Positions 8,321 through 18,201 are shown, numbered from the stretch's first letter. The stretch is DNA of 64,000 nucleotides from Nonomuraea fuscirosea (GCF_003001935.1 NZ_PVNG01000003.1:372001-436000), one strand, 5' to 3'. Translations and numbers: made by a program. Notes: generated by a model from the letters alone, not told the origin.

Positions 8321-9436
8321 ATGCCTCGAGTGCTCGTCGACGCGGTAGCGGTCCCCGCGGACCGCGGCGCGTTGATCAGATACGTTGACGGGCTCGTGGC
8401 CGCGCTCGACCGGGCCGGCGCCGACATCGCCGTGGCCTGCCAGCGGGCCGAAGCGGAACGCTACAGACGCCTCGCACCTTCGGCCCAGGTGATCCCCGGG
8501 CCGGTCTCGATCACCAACAGGGCCGCCAGGCTGGCCTGGGAGCAGAGCGGGCTGCCCCTTCTCGCCCGCCAGGCCGGCGCCGACGTGATCCACGCCCCCT
8601 ACTACTCCATCCCGCTCAGCGCGGGCCTGCCGACCGTCGTGACGGTGCACGACGCGATGTGGTTCACCGAGCCCGACCAGCTCAGCCCGCACGCCTCGTT
8701 CTTCCGCTCGGCCACCCGCACCGCCGTCCGCCACGCCAGGCGGGTGATCGTGCCGTCCAAGGCGACGAGGGACGAGCTCATCCGGGTGCTGTCCGCCGAC
8801 CCCACCCGCATCGACGTCGCCTACCACGGCGTCGACCTGGCCCAGTTCCACCCGCCGACCGGCGAGGAGATCCGCAGGTCCGCCATGAGGTGCGGGCTGC
8901 ACGACCAGCCGTACGTGGCCTTTCTCGGCGCGCTCGACCCCCGCAAGAACGTGCCCAACCTGATCAGGGGCTTCGCCACCGCCGTCAAGCGGCTGGACGA
9001 GCCACCGGCGCTGGTGCTCGGCGGAGGCGTGCACGAGGACGACGTGGACGCCGCCTGCCGGGAGGTGGAGGCCACCGTCAGGGTGATCAGGCCGGGCTAC
9101 CTGCGCGCGCCCGACCTGCCCGGGTTCCTCGGCGGGGCGCTCGTGGTCGCCTTCCCCTCGCGCGGCGAGGGGTTCGGGCTGCCGGTGCTGGAGGCCATGG
9201 CCTGCGGCGCGCCGGTCCTGACGACCCACCGCAGCTCGCTGCCCGAGGTGGGCGGGGACGCGGTCGCCTACACCGAGCCGGACGCCGACAGCATCGCCAC
9301 GGCGCTCGGCGAGTTGCTGGCCTCTCCCCAGCGCAGACACCAGCTGCGGGAGGCGGGCCTGGCCCGGGCCCGCGAATTCACCTGGGAGGCCTGCGCCGAG
9401 GCGCATCTCAGCTCGTACCAACGCGCGATCGAATAG
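8321..9436 (+). CDS. Family 4 glycosyltransferase
   Basis: A 371-residue GT-B enzyme. The N-terminal half includes DVIHAPYYSIPLSAGLPTV and a conserved HDAMW motif; the C-terminal half has the GT4 donor-site signature SRGEGFGLPVLEAMACG (EX7E motif) followed by a TTHRSSLPEVGGDA loop. Such enzymes often transfer mannose or a related sugar from GDP- or UDP-donors. ATG at 8321 is preceded by a strong GAGGGGAGA Shine-Dalgarno at 8302-8310; an in-frame TTG at 8294 lacks one. It lies just 17 bp upstream of a nucleotidyltransferase that probably makes GDP-mannose, and in many actinobacteria a glycosyltransferase occupies this position, so a mannosyl- or related transferase is plausible. Confidence 0.85.
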   Translation: MPRVLVDAVAVPADRGALIRYVDGLVAALDRAGADIAVACQRAEAERYRRLAPSAQVIPGPVSITNRAARLAWEQSGLPLLARQAGADVIHAPYYSIPLSAGLPTVVTVHDAMWFTEPDQLSPHASFFRSATRTAVRHARRVIVPSKATRDELIRVLSADPTRIDVAYHGVDLAQFHPPTGEEIRRSAMRCGLHDQPYVAFLGALDPRKNVPNLIRGFATAVKRLDEPPALVLGGGVHEDDVDAACREVEATVRVIRPGYLRAPDLPGFLGGALVVAFPSRGEGFGLPVLEAMACGAPVLTTHRSSLPEVGGDAVAYTEPDADSIATALGELLASPQRRHQLREAGLARAREFTWEACAEAHLSSYQRAIE

Positions 9437-9453
9437 TTCGGTAACCTCACGGA

Positions 9454-10548
9454 GTGATGGAGAGCTCTTTGCCAGACCTCGAGGCGATCCTCCTGGTCGG
9501 GGGGCAGGGCACCCGCCTGCGTCCGCTGACACTGGGCACGCCCAAGCCGCTGCTGCCGACCGCCGGGGTGCCGTTCCTGGCCCACCAGCTGGCCCGTGCG
9601 CGATCTTTCGGCGTACGCCGGATCGTGTTCGCGACCTCGTACAAGGCGGCGATGTTCGAGCCCGCCTTCGGCGACGGGTCGGCGTTCGGGCTCTCGCTGG
9701 AGTACATGACGGAAGAGACGCCGCTGGGCACCGGCGGAGCCATCCGCAACGCCGGCGAGGCGCTCGACGCGGGCCCCGACGACCCCGTCCTCATCCTCAA
9801 CGGCGACATCCTCTCCGGTCACGACATCGGCGCGCAGGTGCGCCTGCACCGTGACAGGCAGGCCGCTGTAACGCTCCATCTGACGGAGGTCGACGATCCC
9901 TCCCGGTTCGGCTGCGTGCCGACCGACGAGGCGGGGCGGGTGACGGCGTTCCTGGAGAAGACGCCCAACCCGGTGACCAACCGGATCAACGCCGGCTGCT
10001 ACGTCTTCACCCGCTCGGTGATCGACTCGATCCCGCGCGACGAGGTCGTGTCGGTCGAGCGGGAGACGTTCCCCGGGCTGATCGAGTCGGGGCAGCTCGT
10101 CATGGGCTACGCCGACCGCACCTACTGGCTCGACGTCGGCACGCCGAGCGCCTACGTGCAGGGCTCGCGTGACCTGGTGCTGGGCCGGCTGGCCTCACCC
10201 GCGCTGCCCGGCCCGACGGGCGAATACCTGGCGCTCGAAGGCGCCAGGGTCTCGCCCGAGGCCAAGATCCAGGACGGCACGGCGGTCGGCGCCCGCGTGG
10301 TCGTCGAGGCCGGGGCGACGGTGGCCGGGTCGGTGCTCAGCGACGACTGCGTCGTGGAGGCCGGGGCCCGGGTGAGCGACTCCGTCGTGGGGCAGCGGGC
10401 GCGCATCTGCGCGGGCACGGTGGTGCGCGACGCGGTGATCGGTGACGACGCGGTCGTGGGGCCGGGCAACGAGTTGCAGCACGGCGTACGCGTATGGCCG
10501 GGCGTCGAGCTGCCCGAACGCGCCCTGCGCTACTCCAGCGACGTCTGA
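9454..10548 (+). CDS. manC: NDP-sugar pyrophosphorylase, probable mannose-1-phosphate guanylyltransferase
   Basis: A 364-residue sugar nucleotidyltransferase. The pyrophosphorylase signature LLVGGQGTRLRPLTLGTPKP lies at about residues 10-30, and an NGDILSG metal/nucleotide motif near 110. The C-terminal third is built of short hexapeptide-like repeats (left-handed beta helix), as in GlmU- and GMP-type enzymes. It matches the position of the Rv3264c mannose-1-P guanylyltransferase upstream of the fbi/whiB2 region. With the phosphomannomutase and SIS isomerase genes at 27.7-30.4 kb it would supply GDP-mannose from fructose-6-P for envelope mannosylation. Starts at 9454 (GTG) or 9457 (ATG) are equally possible. 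GDP versus another nucleotide is inferred, not proven. Confidence 0.83.
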   Translation: MMESSLPDLEAILLVGGQGTRLRPLTLGTPKPLLPTAGVPFLAHQLARARSFGVRRIVFATSYKAAMFEPAFGDGSAFGLSLEYMTEETPLGTGGAIRNAGEALDAGPDDPVLILNGDILSGHDIGAQVRLHRDRQAAVTLHLTEVDDPSRFGCVPTDEAGRVTAFLEKTPNPVTNRINAGCYVFTRSVIDSIPRDEVVSVERETFPGLIESGQLVMGYADRTYWLDVGTPSAYVQGSRDLVLGRLASPALPGPTGEYLALEGARVSPEAKIQDGTAVGARVVVEAGATVAGSVLSDDCVVEAGARVSDSVVGQRARICAGTVVRDAVIGDDAVVGPGNELQHGVRVWPGVELPERALRYSSDV

Positions 10549-10596
10549 CCCGCCCTCCCGGCCCGAGCAGGTGAGGGGCAGGGGCAGACTGGTGGG

Positions 10597-11493
10597 GTGA
10601 AGGAGCGCAGGTGGGTGCCCGCGGGGCCGCTGGACGTGGGGCTGGCGTTGATGCCCCACCGGCGCGGCGGCGGCGATCCCACCTGGCGCCGCGAGGGCGA
10701 CGGCTCCGTGTGGCGCACGTCCAGGACCCCCGACGGCCCCTGCACGCTCAGGGTGAGCGTCAAGGCCGGCGGCGTGCACGGGCAGGCGTGGGGGCCCGGC
10801 GCGGCCTGGGCCCTGGAGAGCCTGCCGGCGCTGCTCGGAGCCGATGACGACGTCGCCGGGTTCAGCGTCGAGCACGACGTGCTGGCCGAGGCCGTCAGGA
10901 GGCATCCGGGGCTGCGGATCGGGCGGACCGGCCGGGTCATGGAGGCGCTCGTGCCAGCGGTGCTGGAGCAGAAGGTGGTCGGCCGGGAGGCGTGGCGGGC
11001 CTGGCAGTGGCTGCTCCGCCGCTATGGCGAGCCGGCCCCAGGGCCCGCGCCCGAGGGGATGCGGGTGGTGCCGGAGAGCGACGTGTGGCGGCGGATCCCG
11101 AGCTGGCACTGGCACCAGGCGGGCGCCGAGGCCGTGCGCGCCAGGACCATCGCCAACGCCGCCTGGCACGCCGCCAAGCTGGAGGCCGCCGGCACCACCG
11201 AGGAGCTCGACCGGCTGCTGCGCGCGCTGCCCGGGATCGGGGTGTGGACCTCCGCCGAGGTGCGCCAGCGCGCCTTCGGCGACGCCGACGCCGTCAGCGT
11301 CGGTGACTTCCATCTGGCCAAGCTGGTCGGTTACGCCTTCACCGGGGAGAAGACGGACGACCCCGGGATGATGCGGCTGCTGGAGCCCTATGCCGGCCAT
11401 CGTCACCGCGCCACGGTCCTGGTCTGGCTCAGCGGCGTCCGCCCACCGGCCAGGGGGCCCCGGATGCCGGTCCGCGACTACCGCGCGTTCTGA
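10597..11493 (+). CDS. AlkA-like HhH-GPD DNA glycosylase
   Basis: A 298-residue protein of the 3-methyladenine DNA glycosylase II family, which removes alkylated bases. The helix-hairpin-helix is LRALPGIGVWTSAEV at about 207-221, followed by the Gly/Asp loop GDADAVSVGDFHL, whose Asp corresponds to the catalytic aspartate of HhH-GPD enzymes. An upstream helix VPAVLEQKVVGREAW fits the conserved substrate-pocket helix. The N-terminal 100 residues match the AlkA-type beta domain only loosely. It is placed between the mannose pyrophosphorylase and fbiC on the same strand with short spacers, and may be co-transcribed with the former. It appears full length with all key residues. Confidence 0.85.
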   Translation: MKERRWVPAGPLDVGLALMPHRRGGGDPTWRREGDGSVWRTSRTPDGPCTLRVSVKAGGVHGQAWGPGAAWALESLPALLGADDDVAGFSVEHDVLAEAVRRHPGLRIGRTGRVMEALVPAVLEQKVVGREAWRAWQWLLRRYGEPAPGPAPEGMRVVPESDVWRRIPSWHWHQAGAEAVRARTIANAAWHAAKLEAAGTTEELDRLLRALPGIGVWTSAEVRQRAFGDADAVSVGDFHLAKLVGYAFTGEKTDDPGMMRLLEPYAGHRHRATVLVWLSGVRPPARGPRMPVRDYRAF

Positions 11494-11616
11494 GCCCGGC
11501 ACCGGGCCTCGCATAGTGACCCGGCCGGGCGGCCGCCGGTCGTTCCGCGCCCGCCACCGGGGCCGCCGGTCGTTCTGAGCGCGACCCTGAGTGCGTACGG
11601 CGAACCCAGGCCGTCG

Positions 11617-11628
11617 TACTGTGCCTCT
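11617..11628 (+). promoter_or_regulatory. Possible -10 box for leaderless fbiC mRNA
   Basis: TACTGT at 11617-11622 ends 6 nt before the fbiC ATG, and no Shine-Dalgarno is visible upstream of that ATG. A start of transcription at or next to the A of ATG would give a leaderless mRNA, which is common in actinobacteria. No good -35 hexamer is seen, so confidence is low. Confidence 0.3.
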
Positions 11629-14175
11629 ATGAGTTCTGACTCCGCGCTCCGCCGCGCCCTCGCCCGAGCCAGGGACGGCAAGACCCTCGACGTCACCGAG
11701 GCGACCGTCCTCCTGCACGCCCGGGACGAGCACCTCGACACGCTCCTCGACCACGCCTCCCGCGTACGCGACGCCGGGCTGCGTGCCGCCGGGCGCGAAG
11801 GGATCATCACCTACAGCAGGAAGGTGTTCATCCCGTTGACCCGGCTCTGCCGGGACCGTTGTGGTTACTGCACTTTTGCCACCGCTCCGCACAAGCTTCC
11901 CGCGCCGTTCCTGAGCCCGGACGAGGTGCTGGAGATCGCCCGCCAGGGGGCGGCGATGGGGTGCAAGGAGGCGCTGTTCACACTGGGGGACCGGCCGGAG
12001 GACCGCTGGCACCAGGCGAGGGAGTGGCTCGACGCGCACGGCTATGACGACACGCTGTCCTATGTGCGCGCGATGGCGATCAGGGTGCTGGAGGAGACCG
12101 GGCTGCTGCCGCACCTCAACCCGGGGGTGCTGAGCTGGCGCGACCTGCAGCGGCTCAAGCCGGTCGCGCCGTCGATGGGGATGATGCTGGAGACGACGTC
12201 GCGGCGGCTGTTCGAGGAGAAGGGGCAGGCCCACTACGGCTCGCCGGACAAGGACCCCGCCGTACGGCTGCGCGTGCTGGAGGACGCCGGACGCACGAAC
12301 GTGCCGTTCACCACCGGGATCCTGATCGGCATCGGCGAGACCGTCCAGGACCGGGCCGAGGCGATCTTCGCGATCCGGCGGGTGGCCAGGGAGTACGGCG
12401 GCATCCAGGAAGTCATCGTGCAGAACTTCCGCGCCAAGCCCGACACCGCCATGCGCGGCCTGCCGGACGCCGACCTCCAGGAGCTGGCCGCCACGATCGC
12501 CGTCGCCCGGCTGATCCTCGGGCCGCGCGTACGGCTGCAGGCGCCGCCCAACCTGGTGGACGCCGAGTACGAGCTCATGATCAGGGCCGGGATCGACGAC
12601 TGGGGCGGCGTGTCCCCGCTCACCCCCGACCACGTCAACCCGGAGCGGCCGTGGCCGCAGATCGACGACCTCGCGGCCCGTACGGGCGAGGCCGGCTTCC
12701 AGCTCCGCGAGCGTTTGACGATATATCCGGAATACGTGCAGGCGGGGGAGCCGTGGCTCGACCCCCGCCTGTTCGCCCACGTCGCCGCGCTCGCCGATCC
12801 CGCCACCGGTCTGGCGCGCGAGGACGCCGTGCTCGAAGGCCGTCCCTGGCAGGAGCCCGACGGCGGATTCGCCGCGTCCGGCCGGGTCGACCTGCACGTC
12901 GAGGTCGACACCACCGGCCGCACCGCCGACCGCCGGGACGACTTCGACCACGTCTACGGCGACTGGGACGCCCTCCGCGACCGCCTCCCCGCGTCGACCG
13001 CCGCGTTCTCGGGTGAGGTGCGGCAGGCGCTGGCGAGGGCCGCGGCCGATCCGGCCGGGCTGACGGACGCGGAGGCCGTGGCGCTGCTGAGCGCCGACGG
13101 CGCGGAGCTGGAGGAGCTGGCCGCGATCGCCGACGCCCTGCGCGCGGAGGCGGCCGGCGACGCGGTCACCTACGTCGTCAACAGGAACATCAACTTCACC
13201 AACGTCTGCTACACCGGTTGCCGCTTCTGCGCCTTCGCCCAGCGCAGGACCGACGCCGACGCCTACACCCTCAGCCTCGACCAGGTCGCCGACCGGGCGG
13301 AGGAGGCGTGGGCGGCCGGCGCCACCGAGGTGTGCATGCAGGGCGGCATCCACCCCGACCTGCCCGGCACCGCGTACTTCGAGATCGCCAAGGCGGTCAA
13401 GGCCAGGACGCCCGGCATGCACGTGCACGCGTTCTCCCCGATGGAGGTGATCAACGGCGCGAGCCGGACGAACCTGTCGATCCGCGACTGGCTGGAGGCC
13501 GCCAAGGAGGCCGGCGTGGACTCCCTGCCGGGGACGGCGGCCGAGATCCTCGACGACGACGTGCGCTGGGTGCTGACCAAGGGCAAGCTGCCCGCCAAGG
13601 AGTGGGTCGAGGTGATCACCACCGCGCACAAGGTCGGCCTGCCCACCACCGCCACCATGATGTACGGGCACGTCGACAACCACCTGCACTGGGTCAGGCA
13701 CATCAAGCTCATCCGGCGGCTGCAGGAGGAGACCGGCGGGTTCTCGGAGTTCGTGCTGCTGCCGTTCGTGCACACCAGCGCACCCATCTATCTGGCGGGC
13801 GTGGCGAGGCCGGGCCCGACCGCCCGGGAGAACCGGGCCGTGCACGCGCTGGCCAGGATCCTGCTGCACGGCGCGATCGGGAACATCCAGTGCTCCTGGG
13901 TCAAGCTCCAGGACGACCTGTGCCGCCAGGTGCTCCAGGGCGGCGTCAACGACCTCGGCGGCACCCTGATGGAGGAGACGATCAGCCGGATGGCGGGGTC
14001 GGAGAACGGCTCGTACAAGACGATCAGCGAGCTGCGCGAGATGGTCGGGGTCACCGGCAGGCCGGCCAGGCAGCGCACCACCGAGTACGGCGTCCCGAGC
14101 GAGGAGCGGCTGGCGGCCTCGGCGGCCAGCGACGGAGTCTGCCAGAGCGTCAGAAGGGTGCTCCCGCTGGCCTAG
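11629..14175 (+). CDS. fbiC: Bifunctional FO synthase (CofG-CofH fusion)
   Basis: An 848-residue two-domain radical SAM enzyme that makes FO, the deazaflavin chromophore of coenzyme F420, from tyrosine and 5-amino-6-ribitylaminouracil. The N-terminal CofG half carries the 4Fe-4S motif Cys74-x3-Cys78-x2-Cys81 (CRDRCGYC); the C-terminal CofH half carries a second one at Cys527/Cys531/Cys534 (CYTGCRFC). Both cores are complete, so both half-reactions should be catalysed. Length matches actinobacterial FbiC; in methanogens the two halves are separate proteins. ATG at 11629 has no clear ribosome site and may be leaderless. The fbiB-fbiA operon lies 2.7 kb downstream on the opposite strand, so most F420 steps are grouped here; fbiD is not in the window. 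Confidence 0.95.
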   Translation: MSSDSALRRALARARDGKTLDVTEATVLLHARDEHLDTLLDHASRVRDAGLRAAGREGIITYSRKVFIPLTRLCRDRCGYCTFATAPHKLPAPFLSPDEVLEIARQGAAMGCKEALFTLGDRPEDRWHQAREWLDAHGYDDTLSYVRAMAIRVLEETGLLPHLNPGVLSWRDLQRLKPVAPSMGMMLETTSRRLFEEKGQAHYGSPDKDPAVRLRVLEDAGRTNVPFTTGILIGIGETVQDRAEAIFAIRRVAREYGGIQEVIVQNFRAKPDTAMRGLPDADLQELAATIAVARLILGPRVRLQAPPNLVDAEYELMIRAGIDDWGGVSPLTPDHVNPERPWPQIDDLAARTGEAGFQLRERLTIYPEYVQAGEPWLDPRLFAHVAALADPATGLAREDAVLEGRPWQEPDGGFAASGRVDLHVEVDTTGRTADRRDDFDHVYGDWDALRDRLPASTAAFSGEVRQALARAAADPAGLTDAEAVALLSADGAELEELAAIADALRAEAAGDAVTYVVNRNINFTNVCYTGCRFCAFAQRRTDADAYTLSLDQVADRAEEAWAAGATEVCMQGGIHPDLPGTAYFEIAKAVKARTPGMHVHAFSPMEVINGASRTNLSIRDWLEAAKEAGVDSLPGTAAEILDDDVRWVLTKGKLPAKEWVEVITTAHKVGLPTTATMMYGHVDNHLHWVRHIKLIRRLQEETGGFSEFVLLPFVHTSAPIYLAGVARPGPTARENRAVHALARILLHGAIGNIQCSWVKLQDDLCRQVLQGGVNDLGGTLMEETISRMAGSENGSYKTISELREMVGVTGRPARQRTTEYGVPSEERLAASAASDGVCQSVRRVLPLA

Positions 14176-14257
14176 TTGTAACATGTTCTAACAAGCACTT
14201 GCGTCCGCCCAGTGAGTCGCTGGGAGAATCGTCACTCCCCTGGGAGAGAGGTTCACC

Positions 14258-16006
14258 GTGCGGTTGGGTCGACACCGCGCCGCGCTGCTCCCCGAGCAGC
14301 GGCGGAGGAAGGCGCTCCGACGCGGCATCCTGGCCGGGCTGTCCGCCGTGGCCATCGTCGCGGCCGGCCTGGTCGTGATCTTCGGCAGCGGTGGCGTGCT
14401 GTGCACCACACGAGAGCCTGTTCTGGTCGACGTGGCGGCGGCGGTGGACGTGGCTCCCGCCGTCATGGAGGCGGCGAGCCGGTTCAACGGGACGAAGACG
14501 GCCGTGGGTGGCCGGTGCGTGCTGGTCCAGGTGACCGAGCACCCTCCGGCCACCGTCCTGCGCACGCTGATCGGCGACCGGGCCGGCGTGCTGAGCGAGC
14601 GGCCCGACGGGTGGATCGCCGACTCCTCCGCCTGGATCAGGCTGGCCCGCCAGCAGGGCGCGAGCGCGCTGCCGGCGGGGGAGAGTGTGGTGGCCACCTC
14701 GCCGCTGGTGTTCGCCACCCGGGCGTCGCTGGCCCAGCGCTTCTCCGTGGGGCGGACCGAGATGAACTGGCGGATGGTCTTCCCCTCGACCGTGCGCGGG
14801 CGGCTGACGCCCAACGCGGACGAACCCGACGTCGTCCGGGTGCCGGACCCGTCGCTGGCCGGGGCCGGCATCGCGACCGTGGCCGCCGCGCGGGACGTGG
14901 TCGGGAAGGGGCCCGAGGCGGACAAGGCGCTGACGGCGTTCGTCCGGTGGGCGCAGGCGGGCTCGGCGCCCGACTACCGCAGCATGCTGGCCGCCGTGGA
15001 CGACCGTACGTTCTGGCAGCGTCCCGTCGTGATCGTGCCCGAGCAGTCGGTATGGAACCACAACCTGCGGCCCTCCTCCGACCCCGTCGTGGCCCTGCAC
15101 CCGCGCGAGGGCACGATCAACCTCGACTACCCCTACGTCGTCACCGCCACCGATCCCTCCGTCGCCGAGGCGTCGAGCGTCTTCGCGGGCTGGCTGAAGG
15201 GCGCGCAGGCGCAGGAGATCGTGCGCAGGGCGGGGTTCAGGTCGGGCGACGGCGCCCAGGGGCCGATCTCGCCCGGCCCCCAGATCCCCGCAGAGGCGCC
15301 CAGGACCAGGGCCTCGGTGTCGCCGCAGGACATCGACGACGCGCTGCGCGCCTGGAGCAGGCTGGCCCCGCCGACGAACATCCTCGTGCTGGCCGACACC
15401 TCCAAGCACATGGCCGAGCCGCTGAACGGCACCACCCGGGTCAGCGTGGCGCTGGCGGCGGCCAAGATCGGCCTGCAGCTCTTCCCGGCCTCCACGCACA
15501 TGGGCCTGTGGGAGTTCGCCGACAAGGTCGGACGCATCAAGGGTTACCAGGAACGCGTCGGCCTCGGCCCGATCAGCGAGCCCGACAGCGGGCAGGTCAT
15601 CCGCAAGAGCCGCCTGGACGAGCTGACCAGCACGATCACCGCCCATCCCAAGCTCGCCAGCTCCCTGTACGACGCCATCCACAGCGGCTTCCGCGAGGTC
15701 AGCGAGGAGTACCGGGAGGAGATGAACAACGCGCTCCTGGTGATCACGGCCGGCCGGGACGACGGCAAGGGCGCGGACCTACGGCAGTTGCTCGACCAGC
15801 TACGCCGTGAGTGGAACCCGGACAAGCCCGTACAGATCATCGTCATCGCGTTCGGCAAGGGCGTGGACCGGGCGGCGCTGTCGCAGATCACGGCCGCCAC
15901 GAACGGCTCCCTGCACGAGGCCCAGGAGCCCGGCGAGATCATCGACGTGTTCCTCGCCGCCCTGGCCCGCCGCCTCTGTCACCCGACCTGCAAACCCACC
16001 ACCTGA
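14258..16006 (+). CDS. Membrane-anchored solute-binding/VWA protein
   Basis: A 582-residue protein. A basic N-terminus and one hydrophobic helix at about residues 22-45 act as signal or anchor. Residues about 55-330 look like a bacterial extracellular solute-binding (SBP_bac_11-like) domain. Residues about 370-560 form a von Willebrand factor A domain starting ILVLADTSKHM. The MIDAS motif is DTSKH rather than the usual DxSxS, so metal binding may be weakened. The GTG at 14258 follows a GGGAGAG Shine-Dalgarno. SBP-VWA fusions of this kind are common but uncharacterised in actinomycetes; a role in surface recognition or envelope assembly is only an inference. It converges on the LPMO gene across a strong hairpin. 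Confidence 0.75.
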   Translation: MRLGRHRAALLPEQRRRKALRRGILAGLSAVAIVAAGLVVIFGSGGVLCTTREPVLVDVAAAVDVAPAVMEAASRFNGTKTAVGGRCVLVQVTEHPPATVLRTLIGDRAGVLSERPDGWIADSSAWIRLARQQGASALPAGESVVATSPLVFATRASLAQRFSVGRTEMNWRMVFPSTVRGRLTPNADEPDVVRVPDPSLAGAGIATVAAARDVVGKGPEADKALTAFVRWAQAGSAPDYRSMLAAVDDRTFWQRPVVIVPEQSVWNHNLRPSSDPVVALHPREGTINLDYPYVVTATDPSVAEASSVFAGWLKGAQAQEIVRRAGFRSGDGAQGPISPGPQIPAEAPRTRASVSPQDIDDALRAWSRLAPPTNILVLADTSKHMAEPLNGTTRVSVALAAAKIGLQLFPASTHMGLWEFADKVGRIKGYQERVGLGPISEPDSGQVIRKSRLDELTSTITAHPKLASSLYDAIHSGFREVSEEYREEMNNALLVITAGRDDGKGADLRQLLDQLRREWNPDKPVQIIVIAFGKGVDRAALSQITAATNGSLHEAQEPGEIIDVFLAALARRLCHPTCKPTT

Positions 16007-16032
16007 CCGACGCTTTTCCAGGGAGAACGGGA

Positions 16033-16064
16033 ACCGGCCGCCCATGGAGCTCTGGGCGGCCGGT
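16033..16064. terminator. Bidirectional hairpin terminator
   Basis: Perfect 11-bp inverted repeat, ACCGGCCGCCC at 16033-16043 and its complement at 16054-16064, with a 10-nt loop. It sits between the convergent VWA gene and AA10 gene. Neither side has a long T-run, but the position between two stops and the stem strength support termination in both directions. Confidence 0.65.
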
Positions 16065-16078
16065 CTCAAGGGGTGCGG

Positions 16079-16816
16079 CTACACGCGCTGCCAGAGCGCC
16101 GGCACGTTCGGCGGCTCCCATCCGGCGAGGGCGGTGTGCGACTGGAGGCACCGGTACGTGGCGCCGTTGTAGGTCACGGTGTTACCGGTGCTGTACGCGG
16201 TCCCCGCCCGCCAGGTGCCGGAGGGCGTCGTCGGGGGCACGGTCGGCGTCGGGGTGGGCGTCGGCGTGACGGTCGGCGGAGGCGTCGGGGTGGGGTTGCC
16301 GCCACCGCCGCCGAAGTTCAGGTCGATACAGGAGTAGAAGGCGTTGGTGGTGTCGGAGATGTTCCAGATGGCGAGGACCTTCTGCCGGCCCGAGTAGCCG
16401 GAGAAGTTGACCGGGTGCGAGACCGTCGCCGGCGGCTGCTGGCCGTTGCCGGCGAAGCTGGCCACCCTGGTGTTGCCGATGTAGTACTCGAAGTTCGAGG
16501 TCGCGTGCCTGGCGGTGAACGTCCAGGTGAACGTCACGGTGCTGCCCACCGACGCGGCGGGCCACGGCTTGCTCTCGTCGCTGAGCTGGGCGAACTGGCC
16601 GAGGTTGGCGTGGCAGTTGCGCAGGCCCTTGGGGCCTTCGACGCTCTGCGGCTCGTAGACGATGTTGCCGCAGCCGGAGACCTTGCCCTGGTGGCAGTTG
16701 GCCTGACGGCTCGGCGGTGTGAGCACGTAGCCGTGGGCGAACGCGGGTGTGGTGTTGAACACCGTGGTGGCGACCGCGATCACCACCACGGCGACGAGCG
16801 TGAGAGTCCTTCGCAT
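16079..16816 (-). CDS. Secreted AA10 lytic polysaccharide monooxygenase with CBM5/12
   Basis: A 245-residue secreted copper enzyme that cleaves chitin (or cellulose) oxidatively. The signal peptide (about 1-27, ending PAFA) is followed directly by His28 of HGYV, which becomes the N-terminal copper-brace histidine. The second brace histidine is in TARHATSN at about residue 105. The catalytic domain runs to about 170; a Thr/Pro linker leads to a carbohydrate-binding module of the CBM5/12 type at about 200-245, with GTAYSTGNTVTYNGATYRC and W residues for binding. The module type favours chitin. An SD (AAAGGAG) lies 7 nt upstream of the ATG and is buried in an inverted repeat, described separately. 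The gene converges on the VWA gene; fbiB lies upstream on the same strand. Confidence 0.93.
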   Translation of the reverse strand: MRRTLTLVAVVVIAVATTVFNTTPAFAHGYVLTPPSRQANCHQGKVSGCGNIVYEPQSVEGPKGLRNCHANLGQFAQLSDESKPWPAASVGSTVTFTWTFTARHATSNFEYYIGNTRVASFAGNGQQPPATVSHPVNFSGYSGRQKVLAIWNISDTTNAFYSCIDLNFGGGGGNPTPTPPPTVTPTPTPTPTVPPTTPSGTWRAGTAYSTGNTVTYNGATYRCLQSHTALAGWEPPNVPALWQRV

Positions 16817-16824
16817 GAAGTGGC

Positions 16825-16869
16825 TCCTTTACATGGGGGGGGCCCCAATGTAAAGGAAACTTTCCTAAC
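16825..16869 (-). promoter_or_regulatory. Two nested dyads in the LPMO upstream region
   Basis: The first dyad has perfect 10-bp arms at 16825-16834 and 16848-16857 (TCCTTTACAT / ATGTAAAGGA) plus four more G-C pairs inside, leaving one mismatch. On the coding (minus) strand its 3' arm contains the AAAGGAG Shine-Dalgarno of the LPMO gene. The second is a 13-bp palindrome, AGGAAACTTTCCT, at 16854-16866, overlapping the outer arm. The palindrome is a plausible repressor operator; the larger dyad could fold in mRNA and hide the ribosome site, or be a second operator. The binding protein is unknown. Confidence 0.6.
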
Positions 16870-16905
16870 GGTAAATGGCGGACTTGACCGCTGTCCGGAC
16901 CGCCG

Positions 16906-18201
16906 TCAACGCGTGAGGATGAAGTCGGCGGGATCGCGCGGCGCCCGGTCACGCGGCGGCGCGGCTGCGTGCCCGACGGCCACGCAGCCCATCGGGTCCC
17001 ACGACTCGGGCAGGTCGAGCACCTCGCGCACCACGGGCCGGCAGAACATCGTGGACGACACCCATGCCGAGCCCAGCCCCTCGACGGCGAGCTGCACCAG
17101 GAAGTTCTCCACCCCGGCGCCGGTGGCCACGATGAACATCTCCCGCTCGGAGGTGTTGCGCCGCTCGTCGCGGTACGTGTGCGACCCCTCCATCACCAGG
17201 CAGGGCACGACCAGATAGGGGGCGTTGCGCAGCACGTCACCCCGCTTGACCCGCTTGGCGATCGACTGCTCGGTGAACCCGTCGCCGCGCAGGTCGGCGA
17301 TCCACGCCTCGCGCATCGCGTCGAGCAGCTTCGTCCGCGTCTGCGGCGACTCCAGCAGCACGAACCGCCACGGCGTCGTGTGGTGCGGCGCCGGCGCCGC
17401 GATGCCGGCCGCGACCGCCCGGCGCACCGCCTCGGGATCGACGGGACGGTCGGAGAACTCCCTGATCGTCCGGCGGGCGAACACCACGTCGCGCGACCCG
17501 AACCGGAACAGGTCGTCGTCGGCCGGCCGCACCAGCGGCCTGACCCCGGGGCCGTCGTCCTCGGTCACCAGGTGGGACAGCCCGCGCACGATCGCCACCG
17601 GGACCCCGGCGAGCTTGCCCTTGACCAGTTCGGCCGCGCTCGCGATCTCGTCGGCCAGCGCCGTCACCGTGGCGTTGAGCTGGTTGCCGTAGGTGTCGGA
17701 GGCGCCGCGATAGTCGTCCAGCGGACGGAGGCCGGCCACCCCGATGGCCACGTCGGTGAGCCCGTTGCGCCACGGCCGCCCGAACGTGTCGGACACGATC
17801 ACGCCCACCTTGGCGTGCCCGGCGAGCCCCGCCCTGATGCGCCTGGCCGAGGCGTCGGAGTCTTCCGGCAGGAGCAGCACCGTGCCGGGCTCGGTGTTGG
17901 AGGCGTCGACGCCGGCGGCGGCCATGACGAAGCCGTGGCGGGTCTGGGAGATCACGGTGTCGCCGCGCCTGGCCACCACCCGCTCGGTCTCGTCCTCGAT
18001 GGCCCGGGTGCGGTCCGGCGCGTGACGCACCCGGCCCTCGGCCTTGCTCACGATCTTGGAGGTGACCACCACGATGTCGCCGTCACGCAGCCCGGCGCCG
18101 GCCAGCAGCGCCGCCACGTCGTCGCCCGGCCGCACCTCGCCGATCCCGGTCACCGCGACCACCTCGACCCGCTCGGGCGCCGCCGAGTCGTGGGCCGTCA
18201 T
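16906..18201 (-). CDS. fbiB: Coenzyme F420-0:L-glutamate ligase / FMN-dependent dehydro-F420 reductase
   Basis: A 431-residue two-domain F420 enzyme. The N-terminal domain (about 1-245) is the CofE-type GTP-dependent gamma-glutamyl ligase, with [14 protein letters not shown] and [18 protein letters not shown] near the metal/GTP site. The C-terminal domain (about 250-431) is a nitroreductase-fold FMN domain starting [11 protein letters not shown], which in FbiB is needed for poly-glutamylation and for reduction of dehydro-F420-0. Full length and apparently intact. It is coupled to fbiA by an ATGA overlap (18198-18201), exactly as in other actinobacteria. The sequence gives the F420 poly-gamma-glutamate tail step of the pathway begun by fbiC and fbiA. 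Confidence 0.95.
   Translation of the reverse strand: MTAHDSAAPERVEVVAVTGIGEVRPGDDVAALLAGAGLRDGDIVVVTSKIVSKAEGRVRHAPDRTRAIEDETERVVARRGDTVISQTRHGFVMAAAGVDASNTEPGTVLLLPEDSDASARRIRAGLAGHAKVGVIVSDTFGRPWRNGLTDVAIGVAGLRPLDDYRGASDTYGNQLNATVTALADEIASAAELVKGKLAGVPVAIVRGLSHLVTEDDGPGVRPLVRPADDDLFRFGSRDVVFARRTIREFSDRPVDPEAVRRAVAAGIAAPAPHHTTPWRFVLLESPQTRTKLLDAMREAWIADLRGDGFTEQSIAKRVKRGDVLRNAPYLVVPCLVMEGSHTYRDERRNTSEREMFIVATGAGVENFLVQLAVEGLGSAWVSSTMFCRPVVREVLDLPESWDPMGCVAVGHAAAPPRDRAPRDPADFILTR

Noticed and set aside
10195..14184. A 1329-codon minus-strand open frame opposite fbiC
   Set aside because: It is antisense to fbiC, the glycosylase and manC, is rich in Arg/Gly/His/Leu shadow composition and matches no family.
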